NCBI RefSeq assembly: GCF_047250365.1
Contig: NZ_JBLBVL010000001.1
Location: 372,001-436,000, forward strand
Direction of reading: 5' to 3'
Source of the DNA: Thaumasiovibrio sp047250365
GTDB taxonomy: Bacteria > Pseudomonadota > Gammaproteobacteria > Enterobacterales > Vibrionaceae
DNA: 64,000 bases
Positions 25,891 to 33,393 of this stretch are shown piece after piece. Position 1 is the first letter of the stretch. Every line of letters starts with the position of its first letter. The notes below the pieces were generated by a model. The model saw only the letters and a program-made list of their open reading frames with translations, was not told the origin of the DNA and ran no database searches. Made by a program: the position numbers and the translations under genes.

Positions 25891-26000
25891 ATGCCGTTTG
25901 CCATTTAATTTTTTGGGGTTCTCATACAATTGCAAGGTAGGCTAAAGCGACAAGCACTTATTAGTGAACGTGGAAATTGAGGCTAATATCAATACCCCGC

Positions 26001-26035
26001 AAAAATAGCGGGAATGGTCTTAGCAACCATTCCCG
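26001..26035 (-). terminator. Terminator after mepM
   Basis: On the minus strand CGGGAATGGT/ACCATTCCCG perfect 10-bp arms, 7-nt loop, then CTATTTTTG. It begins 6 bp past the mepM stop. Confidence 0.8.
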
Positions 26036-26040
26036 TACAA

Positions 26041-27384
26041 TTACAGCGCGTTCATCAACTCAGTTTTCACCTGTTGCGCTTTCGCTACAAAATTAGACTT
26101 CGCCGAACCGGTTAACGGCTCTGCTTGTGGCAAAGGCACACGCATGGCATCAACTGGGCGATTATTTTGAATCAATTCGTAATGTAGGTGTGGTCCTGTT
26201 GAGCGGCCTGTATTTCCGCTAAGACCAATGCGTTGCCCCATACTGACTTTATCACCGACTTTCACCAAGCGACGATCTAAATGCAGGTAACGTGTCATGT
26301 ATTCACGACCATGGCGTATAACCACATAGTTACCAGCCGCATAGTGATACTCCGATTTTTCCACGACCCCTTGTCCCGCCGATAAAATAGGCGTTCCCGT
26401 TGGCGTGGCAAAATCAGTACCATTGTGGGGCTGTACTCGTCCGGTTATCGGGTGTTTTCGATTTGGGTTAAACGATGAACTAATCCGGAAGCGTTTCTCT
26501 AATGGCACTCGCATTAGAGCACGATCAAGACTCTGCCCTTCTTCATCATAGAAGTTACCGTCTTCGTGGCGCATCGCAAAAATTGTTCTGCTTCCGGTTC
26601 GATATAACAACCCAACCACAGAACCATTGCTCACCGCTCGACCATCGATAAACTCTCGATCAACAGCAATAGAAAAGCGATCACCGCGTCGTGACTCTCG
26701 ACCAAAGTCAAAACGCCACTGAACAGCTCGCACCAAGTTCTGTATCTGATTGGCTGTCATTCCAGCATTAATTGCCGCGGTATAAAAGTTACCCTGCACA
26801 CGACCATTAAGGACAACGCGTTGGAACTCACCTTCGGTCACAATACTGTTATGTTCATAACCAGCAATATCCCAAACATAGGTATCAGTGGTTTTACTGC
26901 TTCGAATAACACGGAACTCTAGAACTCGGCCACTATTACTGTCTTGAACCCATTCAATCTTCTGTCCAACACGAAGGTTAGATAGGCGTGGGTCGATATC
27001 CAACAGTTGATACATATTAAGTAAGGGTAAACTGTATTGTGAAAAAATTTCCCCGAGCGTTTCACCTTGGGCGATTTTATGCTGCCCCTCGGTATCCGTC
27101 TGTGCCAGAATTTGATCCAATTCATCCTGCTCAACAGCAAATTCTGGCGCATCATTGCCAATAAATTCACCTAACGGCTCCGCATCTTTCGCTGATAACG
27201 GCGTTAAGCTCTCTTCATCAAGTTCAATAAGTACCGATGATGACGACGTTGATACGTCAAAGATGGTTGGTTGCCATATAAATGCGATTGAAACGACACC
27301 AGCCATTCCGACCAAAGCAAACTTGTGTTGTCGGGGAAAGCGGCGTGTTGTAGCCCCATATCGTCTTTTTTTCTTTTTAAACAT
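26041..27384 (-). CDS. mepM: Murein DD-endopeptidase MepM
   Basis: MepM (YebA) is an M23 zinc endopeptidase that cuts D-Ala-mDAP cross-links to allow peptidoglycan growth. The 447-residue protein has a basic cytoplasmic start, a membrane anchor at about 21-40, a LysM/OapA region (about 103-145) and the LytM domain (about 300-415). The zinc site is His320/Asp324 in PHNGTDFATP and His401 in HLHYEL. Its ATG overlaps the end of znuA by 8 bp, so it is translationally coupled to znuA, as mepM follows znuA in E. coli. This may tie its expression to zinc. Confidence 0.95.
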   Translation of the reverse strand: MFKKKKRRYGATTRRFPRQHKFALVGMAGVVSIAFIWQPTIFDVSTSSSSVLIELDEESLTPLSAKDAEPLGEFIGNDAPEFAVEQDELDQILAQTDTEGQHKIAQGETLGEIFSQYSLPLLNMYQLLDIDPRLSNLRVGQKIEWVQDSNSGRVLEFRVIRSSKTTDTYVWDIAGYEHNSIVTEGEFQRVVLNGRVQGNFYTAAINAGMTANQIQNLVRAVQWRFDFGRESRRGDRFSIAVDREFIDGRAVSNGSVVGLLYRTGSRTIFAMRHEDGNFYDEEGQSLDRALMRVPLEKRFRISSSFNPNRKHPITGRVQPHNGTDFATPTGTPILSAGQGVVEKSEYHYAAGNYVVIRHGREYMTRYLHLDRRLVKVGDKVSMGQRIGLSGNTGRSTGPHLHYELIQNNRPVDAMRVPLPQAEPLTGSAKSNFVAKAQQVKTELMNAL

Positions 27385-28309
27385 GTAAACACTGTAAATA
27401 TTGGGAAGCTAATTGCTTCAAAAACAAAAAGTAACTTCCAGATTCAGGGGGAATATTCCCAGCGACAGGGTCAAGTGTCCCTATCCTAACATCTGTACCG
27501 CGTACAACGCTCTGTATGACAGCGGGCTCAAACTGTGGTTCACGAAAAACACACACTGCATCATTATTTTCCAAACGACGCTTTATTGCCGCTAACGTTT
27601 TTGCACCCGGACGGCGATCTGGAGCAACAGTAAAGTGCCCCAAGTTCAACAATTCGAATTGCTCTTCAAAATAGCCATACGCATCATGAAAAACAAAATA
27701 GCCTAGTGTCGTCACTGGCTTCAGTGACACAGCGATATCTTGCTTAGTTTGCGCCAACTTAAGCTGAAACGCTGCAAGATTAGCGATATATACTTCTCGA
27801 TGCAAAGGATCTTTCTCAATTAATGACCGTACTATCACTTTTGCAGCCTGTTCTGCCTGCTCTACACCCAACCAGAAGTGCGGGTCAACACCATTATGGT
27901 CATGGCTATGATGATGGTCATGGTCATGGTCATGGTCATGGTCATGGTCATGGTCATGGTCATGGTCATTATGAACATCATCATAATAACGAAAATGAAT
28001 CGATTCTTCTGAGGTCAATGTAATTGTCTTCGAGAGAGTCGACTCGATTCCCACTAAAAACGTCTCTAATTCTGGTCCAACCCAAATAACCAGATCGGCT
28101 TGATGAAGACGACGAAGATCTGACGGGCGCATCGAGAAATCATGAGGAGAACCGCCAGCTGGTAACAAATAATCTGCTTGCGCTGCCCCTTTGGTCAATT
28201 CAAGTACTATCATATGTAATGGTTTAATTGTTGATAATACATTTATTTGTGCGGCAGCAGGAAAGACCATTCCCCATGCTAATAGCAGTGAACAGATTAT
28301 TCGCTTCAT
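27377..28309 (-). CDS. znuA: Zinc ABC transporter substrate-binding protein ZnuA
   Basis: Periplasmic zinc-binding protein of the ZnuABC importer. The 310-residue precursor has a signal peptide (cleavage near residue 21, PAAA-Q). It also has His56 in SPHDFSMRPS, His144 in DPHFWLG, the YFVFHDAYGYF segment and the terminal FLKQLASQYLQCL typical of ZnuA. A His/Asp loop at about 113-138 is built from an in-frame hexanucleotide repeat. It is divergent from znuCB across an 83-bp promoter region containing a Zur-box-like site, and overlaps mepM by 8 bp. Confidence 0.96.
   Translation of the reverse strand: MKRIICSLLLAWGMVFPAAAQINVLSTIKPLHMIVLELTKGAAQADYLLPAGGSPHDFSMRPSDLRRLHQADLVIWVGPELETFLVGIESTLSKTITLTSEESIHFRYYDDVHNDHDHDHDHDHDHDHDHDHHHSHDHNGVDPHFWLGVEQAEQAAKVIVRSLIEKDPLHREVYIANLAAFQLKLAQTKQDIAVSLKPVTTLGYFVFHDAYGYFEEQFELLNLGHFTVAPDRRPGAKTLAAIKRRLENNDAVCVFREPQFEPAVIQSVVRGTDVRIGTLDPVAGNIPPESGSYFLFLKQLASQYLQCLHV
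27915..27968. repeat. Hexanucleotide repeat (TGGTCA)9 in znuA
   Basis: Nine perfect tandem TGGTCA units on the plus strand. In the znuA frame they encode alternating Asp-His. Because the unit is 6 bp, slippage changes the loop by two residues at a time without frameshift. Confidence 0.95.
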
Positions 28310-28346
28310 TCTAGACCCTTAAAAAGAAATATCATTACATCATTCA

Positions 28347-28371
28347 TTAATGTTACATTATAACAAATGTT
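28347..28371. promoter_or_regulatory. Zur-box-like operator between znuA and znuC
   Basis: AATGTTACATTATAACA at 28349-28365 closely fits the gammaproteobacterial Zur consensus (GAAATGTTATA-N-TATAACATTTC). It sits in the divergent znuA/znuC promoter region where Zur binds in relatives. Confidence 0.75.
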
Positions 28372-28392
28372 AAATTCAACTTGTGGATAAAC

Positions 28393-29154
28393 ATGTCATA
28401 TCTCATCAAATTGGATCAAGTCTCCGTTACCTATAATCAACGGCATGTACTCGATAACATCGACCTCTCACTAGAGGCAGGGAAAATCACCACGCTTATC
28501 GGGCCTAATGGGGCTGGTAAATCGACGCTAGTAAAGGTTGTCACTGGGCTGACACTGCCTTCGAGCGGAATTGTTTACCGCAAGCCAGGCTTACGCCTTG
28601 GCTATGTCCCTCAAAAATTAGCACTGAATAACACACTCCCACTCACTGTCACCCGTTTTATGCGCCTTGGTGGACGCTTTAATGAGGGACAAATACTTGA
28701 TGCATTAAACTTAGTACAGGCCAGCCACCTGCTACATGCTGATATGCATAAACTGTCTGGGGGGGAGACCCAACGTGTATTGCTTGCCCGTGCCTTGCTT
28801 CGTCAGCCGCATCTACTTGTACTCGATGAGCCAGTTCAAGGGGTTGACGTGAATGGTCAACTAGAAATGTATGCCCTGATCGCCCAGCTCTGCACTCAGC
28901 TTAATTGTGCCATTTTAATGGTCTCTCACGATCTTCATCTAGTCATGGCACAAACGGATCACGTGATCTGCCTACAGCACCATATTTGCTGCAGTGGTTC
29001 TCCCGAAGCCATTAGCCAAGATCCTAAGTATGCAGCCTTATTTGGTCAGCAATCAGCCGAACAGCTCGCTCTCTACCACCATCACCATAATCACGAACAT
29101 GATCTCGCAGGGAATACTGTCGGTCCATGCCAACATGGAAGCCACCATGATTGA
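28393..29154 (+). CDS. znuC: Zinc ABC transporter ATP-binding protein ZnuC
   Basis: ATPase subunit driving zinc import. The 253-residue protein has Walker A GPNGAGKST (37-45), a Q-loop (YVPQKL), the signature LSGGETQRVLLARAL and Walker B LLVLDEP. It ends in a His-rich tail (YHHHHNHEHD), which E. coli ZnuC shares. The ATG at 28393 is used; an in-frame TTG 12 bp earlier is less likely. The stop overlaps znuB by 8 bp. Confidence 0.96.
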   Translation: MSYLIKLDQVSVTYNQRHVLDNIDLSLEAGKITTLIGPNGAGKSTLVKVVTGLTLPSSGIVYRKPGLRLGYVPQKLALNNTLPLTVTRFMRLGGRFNEGQILDALNLVQASHLLHADMHKLSGGETQRVLLARALLRQPHLLVLDEPVQGVDVNGQLEMYALIAQLCTQLNCAILMVSHDLHLVMAQTDHVICLQHHICCSGSPEAISQDPKYAALFGQQSAEQLALYHHHHNHEHDLAGNTVGPCQHGSHHD

Positions 29155-29932
29155 ATTTCTTTTACCCGCTTTTTTGGGGGGCATTGCTATCGCCATTTTA
29201 GCCGGCCCGCTCGGCTCATTTGTTGTATGGCGAAAAATGGCCTATTTCGGTGACACTCTGGCTCATGCGTCCCTACTCGGCGTCGCTTTCGGCTTGCTAC
29301 TCAATATCAACCTCAATTTCGCCATTATTCTCTCTTGCCTAATATTGGCGGTATTGCTCGTTGGTCTGCAACGCCAACAAGTTGTCGCAACGGATACGTT
29401 ATTAGGCATACTGGCTCACAGTGCCTTGTCATTGGGGATGGTTGCCATTAGTTTTATGGACCATGTCCGTATCGATTTAATGGCCTATCTATTTGGTGAT
29501 CTACTGGCGATTACTTCGCACGATTTGCTCTGGATATTTGCAGGGTTAATTGTCATTCTAGCGGCCATCGCTAAACTCTGGCACCCCTTACTCTCAATGA
29601 CAGTCAATGAAGAGATGGCACGTGTTGAAGGTATCAACGTCGAAAGATTAAAACTGATCTTAATGTTAATGGTAGGGCTAGTAATTGCGGTCGCGATGAA
29701 GTTTGTTGGCGCATTGATCATTACATCATTGTTGTTAATCCCCGCCGCAACCGCGAGACGCTTTGCCAAAAGCCCAGAGCAAATGGCTATCATAGCCTCA
29801 TTGTGTGGTTGTATCGCTGTCACATTAGGCCTTCTTATGTCATGGCATTACGATACTCCTGCTGGCCCTTCTGTGGTTGTGTCTGCGGCTATGCTCTTTA
29901 TGCTAACGCAAACCGTAAAGGTACGCGGCTAA
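29147..29932 (+). CDS. znuB: Zinc ABC transporter permease ZnuB
   Basis: Inner-membrane permease of ZnuABC, 261 residues with multiple hydrophobic helices. Family blocks are AGPLGSFVVWRKMAYFGDTLAHASLLGVAFG, MAYLFGDLLAI and MKFVGALIITSLLLIPAATARRFA. The frame is open from 28994, but the ATG at 29147 gives the E. coli N-terminus (MIEFLLPAFLGG) and overlaps znuC by 8 bp, implying coupling. A bidirectional terminator follows. Confidence 0.96.
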   Translation: MIEFLLPAFLGGIAIAILAGPLGSFVVWRKMAYFGDTLAHASLLGVAFGLLLNINLNFAIILSCLILAVLLVGLQRQQVVATDTLLGILAHSALSLGMVAISFMDHVRIDLMAYLFGDLLAITSHDLLWIFAGLIVILAAIAKLWHPLLSMTVNEEMARVEGINVERLKLILMLMVGLVIAVAMKFVGALIITSLLLIPAATARRFAKSPEQMAIIASLCGCIAVTLGLLMSWHYDTPAGPSVVVSAAMLFMLTQTVKVRG

Positions 29933-29953
29933 CTTGCCGGGACACCAAAATAA

Positions 29954-29977
29954 AAAAAGCCGCACTGGCGGCTTTTT
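29954..29977. terminator. Bidirectional terminator between znuB and sucD
   Basis: AAAAAGCCGC/GCGGCTTTTT around ACTG; A- and T-runs serve both convergent transcripts. Confidence 0.9.
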
Positions 29978-29992
29978 AAAACTAACGATAAC

Positions 29993-30868
29993 TTACGACC
30001 AATTTGTTACTTCACGCAGTGCTACGCCTATATCTGCTAAGCTTTTCACGGTTTTAACGCCAGCGGCTTCCAATGCAGCAAACTTATCTTCTGCTGTTCC
30101 CTTACCACCAGAAATAATAGCACCAGCATGACCCATACGTTTCCCTGCAGGCGCTGTGACACCAGCAATATAGGAGACGACTGGCTTAGTGACATTATCT
30201 TTAATATAAGCAGCCGCTTCTTCTTCCGCTGTTCCACCGATTTCACCAATCATAACAATCGCTTCGGTTTCAGGATCTTGCTCAAACATAGATAAGATAT
30301 CAATGAAGTTTGAACCTGGAATAGGATCGCCACCAATACCCACACAGGTCGATTGACCAAAGCCTTCATCAGTCGTCTGTTTAACCGCTTCATAAGTCAA
30401 CGTTCCAGAGCGCGACACAATACCAACTTTTCCTTTTTTGTGAATATGCCCCGGCATAATGCCTATCTTGCACTCATCCGGAGTGATCACACCCGGGCAA
30501 TTAGGGCCTATCATACGCACGCCAGCTTCATCAAGACGAACTTTCACATCTAACATGTCTAACGTCGGAATACCTTCTGTAATCGTAACAATGAGCTTAA
30601 TGCCAGCATCTATCGCTTCCAAGATTGCATCTTTACAAAATGGGGCTGGAACATAGATCACTGACGCCGTCGCACCCGTTTTTTCCACGGCTTCTCGAAC
30701 AGTATTAAAGACTGGCAAGCCTAAGTGCTCAGTTCCGCCTTTGCCCGGCGAGACCCCACCAACCAATTGTGTGCCGTAGTCCAGCGCTTGTTCAGAGTGA
30801 AACGTACCTTGCCCACCAGTGAATCCCTGACAAATCAACTTTGTCTCTTTATTGATTAATATTGACAT
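29993..30868 (-). CDS. sucD: Succinyl-CoA synthetase alpha subunit
   Basis: Converts succinyl-CoA to succinate with substrate-level phosphorylation. The 291-residue protein has the CoA-binding GFTGGQGTFH block, GPNCPGVI, SRSGTLTYE and the phosphorylated His247 in GKRMGHAGAI. Its ATG shares one base with the sucC stop (TAATG), enforcing balanced synthesis. It ends the sdh-suc gene block. Confidence 0.98.
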   Translation of the reverse strand: MSILINKETKLICQGFTGGQGTFHSEQALDYGTQLVGGVSPGKGGTEHLGLPVFNTVREAVEKTGATASVIYVPAPFCKDAILEAIDAGIKLIVTITEGIPTLDMLDVKVRLDEAGVRMIGPNCPGVITPDECKIGIMPGHIHKKGKVGIVSRSGTLTYEAVKQTTDEGFGQSTCVGIGGDPIPGSNFIDILSMFEQDPETEAIVMIGEIGGTAEEEAAAYIKDNVTKPVVSYIAGVTAPAGKRMGHAGAIISGGKGTAEDKFAALEAAGVKTVKSLADIGVALREVTNWS

Positions 30869-32034
30869 TACTTTTCCTCCGCCGCGGCCACTACTTTCTC
30901 CGCCGCTTCAGTCAGCGATGTCGCAGCAATAATATTCAGTCCACTTTCTGCCAATCGCTTCGCACCGAGCTCGGCATTATTTCCTTCCAATCGAACCACG
31001 ACAGGGACCTTAACTCCAACTTCCGAAATGGCACCAATAATGCCATCAGCAATCAGGTCACAACGCACGATGCCACCAAAAATGTTAACCAATACGGCAG
31101 CAACATTGCTGTCAGACAAAATAATTTTAAATGCCTCGGTTACGCGCTCTTTTGTTGCGCCACCACCAACATCAAGGAAATTTGCCGGGCGTCCGCCATG
31201 CAAGTTAACGATATCCATCGTGCCCATCGCTAGACCCGCACCGTTAACCATACAGCCAATATTTCCATCCAATGCGACGTAATTTAGCTCCCACTGGGCA
31301 GCGTGCGCTTCACGCTCATCTTCTTGTGAAGGGTCATGCATCTCACGTAGCTTCGGCTGACGATACAACGCATTTGCATCAATATTTATTTTGCCATCAA
31401 GACAAAGAAGATCACCTTCATCCGTGACAACTAATGGGTTAATCTCAAGCAGCGCCAAATCATATTGGCTAAACATCGTCGCCAGCCCCAAAAAAATCTT
31501 GGTAAACTGTTTAACTTGATCGCCTTCTAACCCCAATTTGAAGGCTAATTCACGACCTTGATACGCTTGTGGACCAACTAATGGATCTATGGCAGCTTTA
31601 TGAATCAGCTCGGGCGTCTCTTCTGCTACCTTTTCAATTTCAACGCCACCTTCCGTAGAAGCCATAAAAACAATACGACGAGTAGCACGGTCAACAACAG
31701 CACCCAAGTAAAGCTCGTTATTAATATTAGATGCAGCTTCTACAAGAATTTTGCTAACGGGTTGCCCATCGTCATCGGTTTGATAGGTAACTAAATTTTT
31801 TCCCAGCCACTGTTGTGCAAATGTGCGAATGCCCTCCTTACTGGTGTGTAACTCGACACCACCGGCTTTACCACGTCCACCAGCGTGAACCTGGCATTTC
31901 ACAACCCATTTACTCCCACCAATTTTTCCTGCTGCTTCTGCGGCTTGTTGAGGAGTATTACAAGCGTATCCTTCTGGCACAGGCAAGCCAAACTCAGTAA
32001 ATAACTGTTTGGCTTGATATTCATGCAAGTTCAT
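30868..32034 (-). CDS. sucC: Succinyl-CoA synthetase beta subunit
   Basis: Nucleotide- and succinate-binding subunit of succinyl-CoA synthetase; 388 residues, the same length as E. coli. It has an N-terminal ATP-grasp domain (MNLHEYQAKQLFTEFGLPVP, VKCQVHAGGRGKAGGV, EINPLVVT) and a C-terminal CoA-ligase domain (MVNGAGLAMGTMDIV, LDVGGGA, NIFGGIVRCD). A 135-bp spacer with a stem-loop separates it from sucB. Confidence 0.98.
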   Translation of the reverse strand: MNLHEYQAKQLFTEFGLPVPEGYACNTPQQAAEAAGKIGGSKWVVKCQVHAGGRGKAGGVELHTSKEGIRTFAQQWLGKNLVTYQTDDDGQPVSKILVEAASNINNELYLGAVVDRATRRIVFMASTEGGVEIEKVAEETPELIHKAAIDPLVGPQAYQGRELAFKLGLEGDQVKQFTKIFLGLATMFSQYDLALLEINPLVVTDEGDLLCLDGKINIDANALYRQPKLREMHDPSQEDEREAHAAQWELNYVALDGNIGCMVNGAGLAMGTMDIVNLHGGRPANFLDVGGGATKERVTEAFKIILSDSNVAAVLVNIFGGIVRCDLIADGIIGAISEVGVKVPVVVRLEGNNAELGAKRLAESGLNIIAATSLTEAAEKVVAAAEEK

Positions 32035-32115
32035 GACTTTCTTTCCATATCCGAAACCCTAGATGGGTTTTATCCATTTCTGGGCTATTCGCCCCCTCTA
32101 TCCCTATTTACTTGA

Positions 32116-32148
32116 TGCTCATTAATGGTTGAGCGGCATCAATGAGCA
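32116..32148 (-). other. Intercistronic stem-loop between sucB and sucC
   Basis: TGCTCATT/AATGAGCA perfect 8-bp arms with a 17-nt loop in the 135-bp gap. There is no T-tract, so it is not an intrinsic terminator; it may stabilise or mark processed ends of the suc mRNA. Confidence 0.45.
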
Positions 32149-32169
32149 CCAGACTACGATAAATAAGGC

Positions 32170-33381
32170 TTAAACATCAAGCAGTAAGCGTGTTGGATCT
32201 TCTAAAAGTTCTTTTATAGTGACCAGATAACTGACAGATTCTTTCCCATCGATCAAACGATGGTCATATGAAAGAGCCAGATACATCATAGGCAAGACTT
32301 CTACACTGCCATTGACGGCCATGGGGCGATCTTGGATCTTATGCATCCCCAATATGGCGGCTTGTGGCGGGTTAATGATCGGCGTCGACATGAGCGAACC
32401 AAAGACCCCACCATTGGTAATGGTGAAGTTACCGCCGGTTAGTTCATCTACCGTCAGTTTTCCGTCACGCCCCTTAATGGCTAAATCACGAATTGTTTTT
32501 TCTATTTCCGCTAGGCTGAGCTTATCGCAATCACGTAATACTGGTGTCACCAAACCTCGCGGTGTCGATACGGCAATCGAAATATCAAAATAGTTATGAT
32601 AAACAATATCATCACCATCGATAGATGCATTCACCTCAGGGAAGCGTTTCAGGGCTTCAACGACAGCTTTTACATAAAACGACATGAAACCCAATCGAAT
32701 GCCATGGCGCGCTTCAAAAATGTCCTTGTATTGCTTACGCAGCTCCATGATAGGTTTCATGTTAACTTCATTAAACGTTGTTAACATCGCAGTGCTGTTC
32801 TTCGCTTCCAATAAGCGCTCAGCAACCCGCTTACGTAAACGCGTCATTGGCACACGCTTTTCGCTGCGATGCGTCAACAGAGGCTCTGCAGAAACTGGCG
32901 CTTCTATTACTGGTGCAGTCGCAGGCTTGCTCTTTAGGTATGACTCCACATCTTCTCGTGTAATACGCCCGCCAACCCCAGTACCTTTGACCACCGTTGG
33001 TGAGATATCATTCTCGGCCAACAAACGACGCACCGCTGGGCTTAACGCCTCGCTGCTCTCTTCTTCTAATGTCGCCTTATGCCGTTTATCCGGTGATGCT
33101 TCCGTCTGCTTCGCCACGTCTGTCGTTGGCTCACCTGCAGCAATAGCAGCATTTAGCTTTCCAATCAATTGCTTACTTAGAACTGTCGTTCCTTCTGACT
33201 CAACAATTGCTTCTAATACACCTGATTCTGGTGCGGGCACTTCTAATACGACTTTATCCGTTTCTATATCGACTAACACTTCGTCGCGCTCAACGCTGTC
33301 TCCTGGCTGCTTATGCCACGTAGCAACAGTGGCATCTGCGACTGATTCAGGTAAGTCGGGAACCAGAATTTCTATTGTCAT
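32170..33381 (-). CDS. sucB: Dihydrolipoamide succinyltransferase (E2 of 2-oxoglutarate dehydrogenase)
   Basis: E2 core of the 2-oxoglutarate dehydrogenase complex, 403 residues. It has one lipoyl domain with the lipoylated Lys43 in ETDKVVLE, a peripheral subunit-binding domain (SPAVRRLLAENDISP...GGRITREDV, about 112-147), a linker and the catalytic domain. The last carries His374/Asp378 in SYDHRLIDG. It lies 12 bp after sucA. The E3 component is not encoded in this window. Confidence 0.98.
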   Translation of the reverse strand: MTIEILVPDLPESVADATVATWHKQPGDSVERDEVLVDIETDKVVLEVPAPESGVLEAIVESEGTTVLSKQLIGKLNAAIAAGEPTTDVAKQTEASPDKRHKATLEEESSEALSPAVRRLLAENDISPTVVKGTGVGGRITREDVESYLKSKPATAPVIEAPVSAEPLLTHRSEKRVPMTRLRKRVAERLLEAKNSTAMLTTFNEVNMKPIMELRKQYKDIFEARHGIRLGFMSFYVKAVVEALKRFPEVNASIDGDDIVYHNYFDISIAVSTPRGLVTPVLRDCDKLSLAEIEKTIRDLAIKGRDGKLTVDELTGGNFTITNGGVFGSLMSTPIINPPQAAILGMHKIQDRPMAVNGSVEVLPMMYLALSYDHRLIDGKESVSYLVTIKELLEDPTRLLLDV

Positions 33382-33393
33382 GATCTACTTTCC

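Noticed and set aside
27915..27968. CRISPR array
   Set aside because: The repeats are contiguous 6-bp units without spacers inside a coding gene.
27823..28023. Plus-strand 66-codon frame with (Gly-His)n repeat
   Set aside because: It is the antisense reading of the ZnuA hexanucleotide repeat and conserved znuA coding sequence; no SD.
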